Position numbers and translations under genes: made by a program | Part shown: positions 26,221 through 33,727 of the stretch, one piece after another | How positions within the stretch are numbered: position 1 is the stretch's first letter | How the letters are laid out: every line of letters begins with the position of its first letter | Origin: Streptomyces fulvoviolaceus | GTDB lineage: Bacteria; Actinomycetota; Actinomycetes; Streptomycetales; Streptomycetaceae | Length of the DNA stretch: 64,000 nucleotides | Reading direction: 5' to 3' | Assembly (NCBI RefSeq): GCF_000718165.1 | Contig: NZ_JOEY01000033.1 | Location: 140,051-204,050 of the forward strand | The notes under the pieces: generated by a model | What the model was told of the DNA's origin: nothing | Database searches by the model: none | Seen by the model: only the letters and a program-made list of their open reading frames with translations

Positions 26221-26237
26221 TTGCCGGAATCCGGCAA
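26221..26237. promoter_or_regulatory. palindrome TTGCCGGA-A-TCCGGCAA, copy 1 of 3
   Basis: Perfect 8-bp arms around one base, 138 bp upstream of the ORF at 26375. Related 17-mers occur at 27161 and 30502. It is a probable operator for the CdaR-type regulator encoded at 27195. Confidence 0.6.
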
Positions 26238-26374
26238 TGTCCGCCACTTCAGGATGCGCGCCAAGAACCTGTCAACGCCGCGTAAAGAACGTGTAGGGTG
26301 CCCAGCGGTGTGCCGGGAAGCCTGGTCGGCGGTGTGAGGACAACTCTCTTCGCCGTTCGGGGAGTTCAGGTCAT

Positions 26375-26869
26375 GTGCTGGTCGTGGTCTTCGGGGTGGC
26401 GCTGCTGATCGCGGTGCTGCTGTCCGGGCTCGCCGCCCGGACCGTTCTGTCCACCTCCTTCCTCTTCCTGGCCGACGGGGCGCTCGTCAGTGACGGGTTC
26501 CTCGGGCTGATCCACATCACGCCTTCCCAGATGGTCAAGGTGCTGGTGCCCGCCTACGTGGTCGAGGACCCGACCCTCGCGGCGGTCGTCGACGAGAAGC
26601 ACGCCGACCGGCTGTGCGAGGCGCCGGCGGGCCGCAGCGTCGGGGACTGCCTGTCCAGCAGGGCCGAGCCCCCGCCGATCGCCGACCCCGACGACACCGC
26701 GCTGGAGGTGGCCGCGCTGATGGCCCGGGTCCGCAGCCCGTTGGTGGCGGTGGCGCAGAAGGACAAGGCCGGGCCGGGCGGGCGGGAGAAAGGGCGCACG
26801 CACCTGCTCGGCGTGATCACGGCCTCGCACCTGCTGCACGAACTCCTCGGCGCCGCCGACGCCGGGTGA
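26375..26869 (+). CDS. chimeric ORF: antiporter N-terminus joined to a CBS-domain C-terminus
   Basis: 164 residues from GTG 26375. Residues 1-48 (LVVVFGVALLIAVLLSGLAA, then TSFLFLADGALVSDGFLGLIHIT) resemble the first helices of CPA1-type Na+/H+ antiporters. At about residue 50 the sequence switches to a soluble CBS-like region (VKVLVPAYVVEDPTLAAVVD, then ADPDDTALEVAALMARV and HLLGVITASHLLHELLG). The other antiporter helices are missing, so transport is unlikely. It may be a deletion fusion of two genes or a small membrane-tethered CBS sensor. Confidence 0.6.
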   Translation: MLVVVFGVALLIAVLLSGLAARTVLSTSFLFLADGALVSDGFLGLIHITPSQMVKVLVPAYVVEDPTLAAVVDEKHADRLCEAPAGRSVGDCLSSRAEPPPIADPDDTALEVAALMARVRSPLVAVAQKDKAGPGGREKGRTHLLGVITASHLLHELLGAADAG

Positions 26870-27072
26870 GGGTGATTCCGTCGCACCTGCGGGCCTCGCC
26901 CGCTCGGGACGACTCGGGCCGTCGCCACCCGCTGTGACAGGCGCGGCCCTTGTGGTGACCACGGGCGGGCCGGCCCACCATCGTGACGATGAGGCCGGCC
27001 CGCAGGCCACCACCCGGCGATGAGCAGGATCGTGGCGGGCAGGCCCGTGGCGGCTTGCAGAAGTGTCCGCAC
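26870..27072 (-). pseudogene. possible frameshifted small membrane protein
   Basis: GTG 27072 is preceded by a perfect AAGGAGG eight bases away. The frame begins VRTLLQAATGLPATILLIAGWW, a clear membrane helix, then turns to non-coding-like sequence at PAGRPHRHDGG. A one-base shift there restores a hydrophobic continuation, AGLIVTMVGRPAR. A single extra C in a GC-rich run around 27005 would explain it. It could be a decayed gene, a sequencing slip or coincidence. This fills most of the 325-bp gap before 27195. Confidence 0.3.
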
Positions 27073-27160
27073 ATCCCGGTCCTCCTTGCCGACCGCGGCA
27101 CATGAGTCGTGTGCGGTGATGCGGGGAGCACTCCGGACGGTTCCGGAGCCGACGTGCGCG

Positions 27161-27177
27161 TTGCCGGTTTCCGGCAG
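27161..27177. promoter_or_regulatory. palindrome TTGCCGG-TTT-CCGGCAG, copy 2 of 3
   Basis: TGCCGG and CCGGCA arms around TTT, 18 bp upstream of the regulator start at 27195. It fits autoregulation by that gene product. A second palindrome, CTCCGG-N6-CCGGAG, lies at 27131-27148. Confidence 0.55.
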
Positions 27178-27194
27178 AGTTCATTAGGGTCTGC

Positions 27195-28307
27195 ATGCCG
27201 GTGGCCGTTAAAAGGGCGTCAACGGCACACGGAGCAGGCGGGGGCGGAGTGACCGAGCCGGAGACGGCCACGCGGTATCTGGACGGGTACGCGCAAATCC
27301 TGGCCGAGGTGTCCGCCACCGGGCGTCGCCTGACCCGGGACGAGCTGAACCAGCGCCGTGCCCTCGGAGAGCGGGCCGCGGAGGACGGGCACAGCCTGCG
27401 CGGCCTCGTACGAGAGCACCTCGCGGCCACCCGAGCCGCCTGGCCCGGCACTCCGGGCTCCACGGGCAGCGTCCTGGCCGCGGTGGAGCAGGCCGTCGAC
27501 GCCTTCGCCGAAGGGTACGAACGGGCCCAGCGCCTGGCCGTCCGGGAACAGGAGGCCGCGCGCCGCGAGTTCATCGACGACCTGCTCTACGGCCGCAGCG
27601 ACCTCGGCCGCCTCGCCGAACGCGCCGAGCGCTTCGGACTCGTCCTGTCCCGCGCGCATGCCGTCGCGGTCGCCGAGGGACCGCAGGCGTACGACGACAC
27701 CGCACCGGTCATCCGCCAGGTGGAGGCCGCGCTGATAGCGCGGTTCGGTGACCGGCGCATCCTGCTCGCCACCAAGAACGGGCAGCTGGTCTGCATCGCG
27801 CCGGGCGACCAGGACGACGTCCTCACCTGCTTCGCCGAGCAGGCGCACGCCGCCACGGACGGCAGCCGGGTGGCCGTCGGCCGCCCCCAGCCCGGCGCCG
27901 GCGGCGTGGTGCACTCCTACGAGGAGGCGCTCAGCACCCTCGAACTCGCCGACCGGCTGGGCCTGGACGAGCGCGTGGTGCGCGCCGCCGACCTGCTGGT
28001 CTACCCGGTCCTCACCCGCGACCGACAGGCCATGGCCGACCTGGTGCTCAGCGCGCTCGGACCGCTGAAGAACGCCCGCGGCGGTGCCGAGCCACTGCTG
28101 CGGACACTTCAGGTGTACTTCGACTCGGGCTGCACCGCGGCCGAGGCGGCCCGCCGCCTGGCGCTCAGCGTGCGCGCCCTGACCTACCGGCTGGAGCGCA
28201 TCCACCAGCTGACCGGCGCCAACCCGGCCGACCCGACGCACCGCTACACCCTTCAGACCGCCGTCATCGGGGCCCGGCTGCTGGACTGGCCCGCCCAGGA
28301 GATCTGA
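27195..28307 (+). CDS. CdaR/PucR-type helix-turn-helix regulator
   Basis: 370 residues from ATG 27195 (AGGG five bases upstream); GTG 27249 is an alternative with a GGGGG site. The N-terminal helical region (RYLDGYAQILAEVS...FIDDLLYGR) is followed by a GGDEF-like fold and the C-terminal HTH: LQVYFDSGCTAAEAARRLAL then SVRALTYRLERIHQLTG. It lacks an N-terminal PucR sensor domain. The palindrome just upstream recurs before the flotillin operon and the antiporter/CBS chimera, which makes it the best candidate regulator of both. Confidence 0.87.
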   Translation: MPVAVKRASTAHGAGGGGVTEPETATRYLDGYAQILAEVSATGRRLTRDELNQRRALGERAAEDGHSLRGLVREHLAATRAAWPGTPGSTGSVLAAVEQAVDAFAEGYERAQRLAVREQEAARREFIDDLLYGRSDLGRLAERAERFGLVLSRAHAVAVAEGPQAYDDTAPVIRQVEAALIARFGDRRILLATKNGQLVCIAPGDQDDVLTCFAEQAHAATDGSRVAVGRPQPGAGGVVHSYEEALSTLELADRLGLDERVVRAADLLVYPVLTRDRQAMADLVLSALGPLKNARGGAEPLLRTLQVYFDSGCTAAEAARRLALSVRALTYRLERIHQLTGANPADPTHRYTLQTAVIGARLLDWPAQEI

Positions 28308-28332
28308 GCGGGCCTTCGCGGTTCAGCGGCAG

Positions 28333-29856
28333 TCAGCCGGTGATCTCGACCTTCCCGTTGAGCTGCGTCGCCGGCTCCCCCGTCGCCGCGGCACGCTGCG
28401 TGACGCCCTTCAGCAGGTCGGCGAGGTCGACCCCGGTGGTGGAGCCGAGGAGTTCCAGGCCCTGGGCGACGTTGTCGGCGACCGCGCGCGGGATGCGAGC
28501 GGCGCCGTCGGTGGAGATGACGGTCATCTTGTCGATCGCGCTGAGCGGCTCGGACGCCTTGGCCACGACCTGCGGCAGCACCTCGACGAGCATCTGCAGG
28601 ATCGCCGCGTCGCCGTACTGCCCGAACGCGTCCGCCTTCTTCCGCATCGCCTCGGCCTCGGCCGCGCCCCTCGCACCGATCGCCGACGCCTCGGCCTCGC
28701 CCTCCAGCCGCACCGCCTCCGCGATCGCCGCACGCCGAGCCCGCTCGGCCTCACCCTGCTTCAGGCCCTCGAGGGCCTCCGCCTCGGCCAGCGCGCTGCG
28801 GCGCTGCTTCTCGCCCTCACCGGTCAGCCGGGCCCGCTCGGCCTCCGCCTGCGCGGCGGCGATGCCCGCCGACTTCTCCGCCTCGGCCTGCTTCACGCGG
28901 GACACCCGGCGGGCCTCGGCCTCCTGCTCGGCGGCATACCGCTGGGCGTCGGCCGGCTTGCGGACCTGCGTGTCGAGCTCGCGGTCGGTCAGGGCGGCCT
29001 GCCGCTCGGCGACCCTCTCCTGCTCGGCGAGGATCTCCTGCTGCCGAGCCGCCTCGGCCAGCGGACCGGCGGCGGCCGCGCGGGCCGCGGCCTCGTCGGT
29101 CTCGGCCTTGATCTCGGCCTGCTTGAGGGCGAACGTCCGCTGGGCGACCGCGATCTCCTCCTCCGCCTTCAGCCGCGCCTGCTCGGCGGCCCGCCGGGCC
29201 ACCGCCTCGGCGATGTCGGCCTCCTGCTTGGCCCGGGCCGCCTCCGGGCGCCCGAGGTCCTCCAGGTAGGAGCCCTCGGTGGTGATGTCCTGGATCTGGA
29301 AGGCGTCCAACACCAGGCCCTGCCCGGACAGGCTCGCCTCCGCCTCCTCGGCGACCTGCCCGGCGAAGGCGGCCCGGTCACGGATGACGTCCTCCACCGA
29401 CATCCGGCCCACGATCGCCCGCAGCGCGCCCGACAGCACCTCCTGGGTGAAGCCGACGATCCCGTCCTGCTGCATCAGGAACCGCTGCGCGGCGGCCCGG
29501 ATCGAGTCCTCGGTGCCGCCGACCTTGACGATCGCGACGCCGTCCAGGTTGGCCTTCACCCCGCGCAGCGTGACCGCGCCGCGCACCGCGACCGGGATGT
29601 GCCGCGAGGACAGGTCGAGGGTGAACTTCTGCTGCACGAACGGCACGACGAACACCCCGCCGCCGACCACGACCTTCTGCCCGCTGTTGTCGGTGAACAC
29701 CCGGCCGGTGTCCGGGTCTGTGGCCTTCTTGCCACGCCGCCCGGTGACGATGAACGCCTCACTCGGACCCGCCACCTTGTAGCGGGTGACCACGACCAGT
29801 GCCAGCAGGACGAGGAGTACGAGGACTCCCACCACGGCAACGACGACAGGACTCAT
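28333..29856 (-). CDS. flotillin-like membrane scaffold protein
   Basis: 507 residues. An N-terminal membrane segment (VVVAVVGVLVLLVLLALVVV) precedes an SPFH/PHB domain (about 30-190) and a long Ala/Glu/Arg/Lys-rich coiled coil (about 200-400) with repeated EAEA patterns. The C-terminus is the flotillin type, containing DAAILQMLVEVLPQVVAKASEPL. Flotillins (FloT/YuaG) organise membrane microdomains. It lies 60 bp downstream of an NfeD-like gene on the same strand, the usual partner. Confidence 0.93.
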   Translation of the reverse strand: MSPVVVAVVGVLVLLVLLALVVVTRYKVAGPSEAFIVTGRRGKKATDPDTGRVFTDNSGQKVVVGGGVFVVPFVQQKFTLDLSSRHIPVAVRGAVTLRGVKANLDGVAIVKVGGTEDSIRAAAQRFLMQQDGIVGFTQEVLSGALRAIVGRMSVEDVIRDRAAFAGQVAEEAEASLSGQGLVLDAFQIQDITTEGSYLEDLGRPEAARAKQEADIAEAVARRAAEQARLKAEEEIAVAQRTFALKQAEIKAETDEAAARAAAAGPLAEAARQQEILAEQERVAERQAALTDRELDTQVRKPADAQRYAAEQEAEARRVSRVKQAEAEKSAGIAAAQAEAERARLTGEGEKQRRSALAEAEALEGLKQGEAERARRAAIAEAVRLEGEAEASAIGARGAAEAEAMRKKADAFGQYGDAAILQMLVEVLPQVVAKASEPLSAIDKMTVISTDGAARIPRAVADNVAQGLELLGSTTGVDLADLLKGVTQRAAATGEPATQLNGKVEITG

Positions 29857-29916
29857 GGCAATGCCCCCGAATCACGTACGAGAGAAAGAGCAGGGAGAAG
29901 GAACGGAGAAGAGGGT

Positions 29917-30426
29917 TCAGCGGTCCACCGGGCGGACCACGACCGACGTGGCCGACGGCGCCGTCTCCACCCACACCTCGACGCCCCGGGCCACCGGCCC
30001 CGCGCTGCGAGCGGCGAACTTCACCGGTTGACCGGCGAGTTGGAGCAGCACCTCGCCGTAGCCGCCCGCCGGGATGGCCGTGACCACGTTGCCGGACGTA
30101 CCCACCAGGTCGTCTCCGCGGGGCGTGACCGCCGTCTGGTCGCGCATCAAGGCACGGCTGAAGCGGTACGTCAGCCACGCCGCCCCCACCCCGGCGCACG
30201 CGCCGACCCCGGTGGCAGCCGCCGGACCGACGCCGGTGGCTCCCAGGGCGATCGCGCCGCCGAAGCCGGTCATCGCCACGAACCCGGCGACGACCGGCAG
30301 CGACAGCCACCCGTCGAGGATGCCGCCCAGCGCGCCGTCGAGCACGCCGTCCAGCACCCCGTCGAAGACCAGCGACAGGGCGAGCAGCACGACCCCCGTG
30401 ATGCCCAGTCCGAGAAACCAGACCAT
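29917..30426 (-). CDS. NfeD-like membrane protein, flotillin partner
   Basis: 169 residues from ATG 30426, preceded by AGGGGGA; the frame opens at 30480 without reason. Several hydrophobic segments fill residues 1-90, with an Asp/Gly/Leu repeat (DGVLDGVLDGALGGILDG) in the first loop, followed by a soluble OB-fold-like domain ending SATSVVVRPVD. Architecture and position upstream of flotillin match short NfeD proteins (YuaF type). A palindromic operator lies 75 bp upstream. Confidence 0.85.
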   Translation of the reverse strand: MVWFLGLGITGVVLLALSLVFDGVLDGVLDGALGGILDGWLSLPVVAGFVAMTGFGGAIALGATGVGPAAATGVGACAGVGAAWLTYRFSRALMRDQTAVTPRGDDLVGTSGNVVTAIPAGGYGEVLLQLAGQPVKFAARSAGPVARGVEVWVETAPSATSVVVRPVDR

Positions 30427-30500
30427 GCGTGCCGTCCCCCTCTCACCCGCCGCTGAACTCCGGCTTGACGGAATCCTCACACGCGAGGGTGAGCCGTTTC

Positions 30501-30519
30501 ATTGCCGAATTCCGGCAAT
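30501..30519. promoter_or_regulatory. palindrome ATTGCCG-N5-CGGCAAT, copy 3 of 3
   Basis: Seven-bp arms around AATTC, upstream of the NfeD/flotillin operon start at 30426. Together with the copies at 26221 and 27161 the consensus is TTGCCG-N5-CGGCAA. Likely target of the CdaR-type regulator. Confidence 0.6.
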
Positions 30520-30650
30520 CTTTACGCGTCTTTGATGCCGGATCGCAGTGCCCGCCAGGGTGCCCTCCTGAGAGCAGGGCGGCGCGAGGCCGCGACCGGT
30601 CTCCCGTGCCGGTCGCGGCCTGGTGGGGGTGAAGGTCGGCCATCGGGTGG

Positions 30651-31109
30651 TCAGCAGCAACTGCCCGCGGTGACCGGTTCGTTCGATCCGGTGCCGGCCG
30701 TGGCGGCGCAGCAGGTGCTGCCCTGCTGCTTGGCCAGGGAGTCGGCGTCGGCCTTGACGACGTACACCTCCCAGGGTTCCTGGCCCGGGCCATGGACCCA
30801 GACCTTGTCCTGGAGGGCGTAGCAGCAGGTGGTGTCGTTCTCGACGTCGGTGGCCAGGCCCGCCTCGCTCAGGCGAGTGGTGGCGGCGTGGACCGCTTCG
30901 CTGCTCTCGACCTCGACGCCGAGGTGATCCATGCGGGTCGCCTCGTCTGCCGCGCCTTCGATGAGGACGAGCTTGAGCGGGGGCTCCGCGATGGCGAAGT
31001 TGGCGTAGCCGTCGCGGAGTTTGGCGGGCTCGGTGCCGAAGAGCCTGCTGTAGAAGGCGATGGACGCGTCGAGATCCGGGACGCGGAGGGCGAGCTGTAT
31101 GCGGGACAT
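30651..31109 (-). CDS. arsI: ArsI/CadI-family metalloenzyme (VOC fold)
   Basis: 152 residues from ATG 31109, with AAGGAGG upstream. The VOC fold starts SRIQLALRVPDLDASIAFYS; the vicinal cysteine pair lies in DTTCCYALQDKVWV, and metal His and Glu are in MDHLGVEVE and WEVYVV. ArsI cleaves the C-As bond of trivalent organoarsenicals. The C-terminal tail adds two more Cys pairs (TCCAATAG and SCC), beyond the enzyme core. It is the second gene after the flavoprotein, 28 bp away. CadI cadmium-type function is the alternative. Confidence 0.88.
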   Translation of the reverse strand: MSRIQLALRVPDLDASIAFYSRLFGTEPAKLRDGYANFAIAEPPLKLVLIEGAADEATRMDHLGVEVESSEAVHAATTRLSEAGLATDVENDTTCCYALQDKVWVHGPGQEPWEVYVVKADADSLAKQQGSTCCAATAGTGSNEPVTAGSCC

Positions 31110-31137
31110 GACGAACCTCCTTGAGTGTGCGAAGAGT

Positions 31138-32484
31138 TCAGCAGCCGCCGGACGTGGTGGCCGGGGCGCCGATGCCGATCTGGAGGGTGGCGGGAGCGGC
31201 GCAGCAGCCGCCGGACTGCTCGGCGTTCTCCGGCTCGTCGAAGAGGCCCGCGCCGCCGCAGACTCCGGTCTCCGGGAGGGTGAGTTCGACGCGCTCGGCG
31301 GCCTCCTGGTCGCCGGCGATCGCGGCGGCGATGGAGCGGACCTGCTCGTAGCCGGTCATCGCGAGGAACGTCGGAGCACGGCCGTAGGACTTCATGCCGA
31401 CCAGGTAGACGCCCTGTTCCGGGTGGGAGAGCTCGTTCACGCCGTGCGGGTAGACCGTGCCGCAGGAGTGGACGTTGGGGTCGATCAGCGGGGCCAGGGC
31501 GGTCGGGGCCTGGAGGCGTTCGTCGAGGCCGAGGCGGAGCTCCGAGAGGAAGGACAGGTCCGGGCGGAAGCCGGTCAGGACGATCACCTCGTCGACCGGG
31601 TCGAGGCGGCCGCCGTCCTCGGCCACCAGGACGAGCCGACCGCCGTCGCGTTCCACAGCCTGTGTACGGAATCCCGTGGCCGCACTCGCGTGGCCGGCCT
31701 CGACGGCCGCCTTGGCACGCAGGCCGAGCGCGCCGCGCGCGGGGAGCTGGTCGGCCTCGCCGCCGCCGTAGGTGTTCGCGCCGATGCCGCGGCGCAGGAT
31801 CCACACCGCGTGCGTGCCCTCCTCTTCCTTGGCCAGGTCGGCGAGGAGGGCGAGAGCGGTGAAGGCGGAGGCGCCGGAGCCGACCACGGCGGTGCGCCTA
31901 CCCACGTAACGGGCGCGTACGGCAGGGTCGTTGAGGTCGGGGACGCGGTAGGAGACGCGGTCGGCGGCCGCCTTCTCGCCGAGGGCGGGCAGGCCGTCCG
32001 CGCCGACGGGACTGGGGGTGGACCAGGTGCCGGAGGCGTCGATGACGGCACGGGCGGTGACCCGCTCCTCGCGGCCGTCGGCGGACCGGACGTGCACGGT
32101 GAACGGCTGCTCGTCGCGGCCCGCGTCGACGATGCGGTCGCGGCCGGCGCGGGCGACGCCGGTCACCTGAGCGCCGTAGCGGACCTTCTCGCCGAGGACG
32201 TCGGCGAGCGGCTGGAGGTACCGCTCGGCCCAGTCGCCGCCGGTCGGGTACGTCGTGCCGTCGGGGCGGACCCAGCCGGTGGGAGCGAGAAGCTTCTCGG
32301 CGGCGGGGTCGACGAGCTCGCCCCAGGTGGAGAACAGGCGGACGTGCGACCACTCGCGCACCGCGCTGCCCGCGACCGGGCCGGCCTCCAGGACCAACGG
32401 TTCGAGGCCGCGCTCGACGAGCTGGGCGGCGGCGGCCAGGCCGATGGGGCCGGCGCCGATGACCACGACGGGCAGGTCGTCCAT
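31138..32484 (-). CDS. ArsO-like flavin-dependent monooxygenase
   Basis: 448 residues from ATG 32484, with AGGAGG upstream. The FAD site is VVVIGAGPIGLAAAAQL (about 5-21); the second nucleotide site is RRTAVVGSGASAFTALAL; between them is the flavin monooxygenase ATG-like segment. The family is often found in ars operons as ArsO, of disputed substrate. The C-terminal tail carries CGGAG, GGCC and a final GGC, a cysteine pattern also seen in ArsI next door. It is divergent from an ArsR gene. Confidence 0.82.
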   Translation of the reverse strand: MDDLPVVVIGAGPIGLAAAAQLVERGLEPLVLEAGPVAGSAVREWSHVRLFSTWGELVDPAAEKLLAPTGWVRPDGTTYPTGGDWAERYLQPLADVLGEKVRYGAQVTGVARAGRDRIVDAGRDEQPFTVHVRSADGREERVTARAVIDASGTWSTPSPVGADGLPALGEKAAADRVSYRVPDLNDPAVRARYVGRRTAVVGSGASAFTALALLADLAKEEEGTHAVWILRRGIGANTYGGGEADQLPARGALGLRAKAAVEAGHASAATGFRTQAVERDGGRLVLVAEDGGRLDPVDEVIVLTGFRPDLSFLSELRLGLDERLQAPTALAPLIDPNVHSCGTVYPHGVNELSHPEQGVYLVGMKSYGRAPTFLAMTGYEQVRSIAAAIAGDQEAAERVELTLPETGVCGGAGLFDEPENAEQSGGCCAAPATLQIGIGAPATTSGGC

Positions 32485-32510
32485 GAGGTCCTCCTGAAGA
32501 GAATCGGTGC

Positions 32511-32577
32511 ATCGACATTCGTCGATACAAGACTCCGCCAGCATTGCTCTTGAATCGATGGATGTCAACATAGACAT
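32511..32577. promoter_or_regulatory. operator elements in the ars divergent promoter
   Basis: ATCGAC-ATTC-GTCGAT (32511-32526) is a perfect inverted repeat. A second, ATGTC-N6-GACAT, lies at 32562-32577. Both are in the 109-bp gap between the flavoprotein gene and arsR, and are AT-rich as ArsR operators usually are. Confidence 0.6.
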
Positions 32578-32593
32578 GTGTCAAAATGGGAGC

Positions 32594-32962
32594 ATGTCGA
32601 ATGTGAAGGCGCTGCCGCTGCTGGAACCCGAGGCCCCCGAGGCCGTGGTGCCGTGCTGCCCGCCACTGACCGAGCGGCCCTTGACGGCCGACGAGGCCGA
32701 GAAGACCGCCAGGATGTTCAAGGCGCTCGGCGATCCGGTCCGGCTGCGGCTGTTCTCGCTGGTCGCCTCGCACGAGGGCGGCGAGGCGTGCGTGTGCGAC
32801 ATCTCCGACGTCGGCGTCTCCCAGCCGACCGTCTCCCACCACCTGAAGAAGCTCAGGGAGGCCGGACTGCTCACCTCCGAGCGGCGGGGGACGTGGGTGT
32901 ACTACCGGGTCGAGCCGTCCGTGGTCGCCGCGATGGGGCAGATGCTCGGCACCCTCGACTGA
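32594..32962 (+). CDS. arsR: ArsR-family arsenic-responsive repressor
   Basis: 122 residues from ATG 32594, with GGGAG close upstream. The winged helix contains ARMFKALGDPVRLRLFSLV and VSQPTVSHHLKKLREAGLL; the As(III) site EACVCDIS places two cysteines before the recognition helix. An additional vicinal pair (VVPCCPPL) sits at the N-terminus. It should derepress the divergent flavoprotein/arsI operon on arsenite binding. Confidence 0.93.
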   Translation: MSNVKALPLLEPEAPEAVVPCCPPLTERPLTADEAEKTARMFKALGDPVRLRLFSLVASHEGGEACVCDISDVGVSQPTVSHHLKKLREAGLLTSERRGTWVYYRVEPSVVAAMGQMLGTLD

Positions 32963-32993
32963 GCGGACCGGACAGAGAGCGGGTGAGCCGTCG

Positions 32994-33509
32994 ATGAACC
33001 GTCAGGCGACCCACGAGGAGATGGAGCGGACCCGTACGACGTTCCACCAGCTGCTCGACGACGCCTCCGAAGCCGACCTGCGCCGGCCCACCGACGGCAC
33101 CCGGTGGACCAACGAACAGCTGCTGTTCCACATGCTCTTCGGCTATATCCTGATCCGGCCGCTGCTGGTCCTGATGCGGATCTTCGGCCGGCTGCCGCGC
33201 GGCGCCGGCCGGGCCTTCGCCCGTCTCCTCGACGCCGGGACCCGGCCCTTCGACGTCGTCAACTACCTGGGTCCGCTCGGCGCCGCGAAGGTTCTCGGCC
33301 GCCGCCGCATGGGGACGGTGTTCGACCGCGTGATCGCCGGTCTGCACCGCCGGCTGGACGCCGAGCGGGAAGCCGATCTCGCGCTCGGCATGCACTACCC
33401 GACCCGCTGGGACCCCTTCTTCCGCGATGTCATGACCGTCGCGGACCTGTACCGGTATCCCACCCGGCACTTCGACTTCCACCGTCGCCAGCTCACCGTC
33501 GGGCAGTGA
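32994..33509 (+). CDS. DinB-superfamily protein
   Basis: 171 residues. The four-helix DinB fold is suggested by MERTRTTFHQLLDDASEADL, WTNEQLLFHMLFGYILI and a final HFDFHRRQLTVGQ, giving His candidates for the metal site. DinB-like proteins include thiol-dependent transferases using mycothiol or bacillithiol, which could fit an arsenic island. It follows arsR by 31 bp, so it is probably cotranscribed. Exact reaction unknown. Its last codons overlap the decayed MFS fragment on the other strand. Confidence 0.75.
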   Translation: MNRQATHEEMERTRTTFHQLLDDASEADLRRPTDGTRWTNEQLLFHMLFGYILIRPLLVLMRIFGRLPRGAGRAFARLLDAGTRPFDVVNYLGPLGAAKVLGRRRMGTVFDRVIAGLHRRLDAEREADLALGMHYPTRWDPFFRDVMTVADLYRYPTRHFDFHRRQLTVGQ

Positions 33510-33687
33510 GTGCGAGGCCGGCGAGGGCCGGCAGCATCCACCCCGTCAGGCAGGCGAAGGCGGCTGCCCCGGGGGGGGAAGGCGGTCCAAGGGATGCCCG
33601 CGACGGCGGAGGCCGCGAGGTTGCCCAAGGACTGCACGGCGGCCGACAGGCCGAACGTCGATCCTCCGGCTGCCCTTACGGCGTTCC
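33493..33687 (-). pseudogene. 3' remnant of an MFS transporter, frameshifted
   Basis: On the minus strand a fragment begins GSTFGLSAAVQSLGNLAASA and reaches IPWTAF, where the frame breaks at a run of eight C (33571-33578). Dropping one C continues as AAAFACLTGWMLPALAGLAL, ending at the TGA at 33493. This is the last two helices of a major facilitator transporter. The rest of the gene is absent. It may be the lost efflux pump of this arsenic island. Confidence 0.65.
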
Positions 33688-33688
33688 C

Positions 33689-33727
33689 GTCGCGTCATTC
33701 AGTCGCGTCATTCAGTCGCGTCATTCA
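33689..33727. repeat. three tandem copies of a 13-bp unit
   Basis: GTCGCGTCATTCA occurs exactly three times (33689-33701, 33702-33714, 33715-33727). The last copy spans the stop codon of the aquaporin gene on the minus strand and supplies further in-line TGA codons. It marks the junction between the MFS remnant and the aquaporin gene. Confidence 0.9.
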
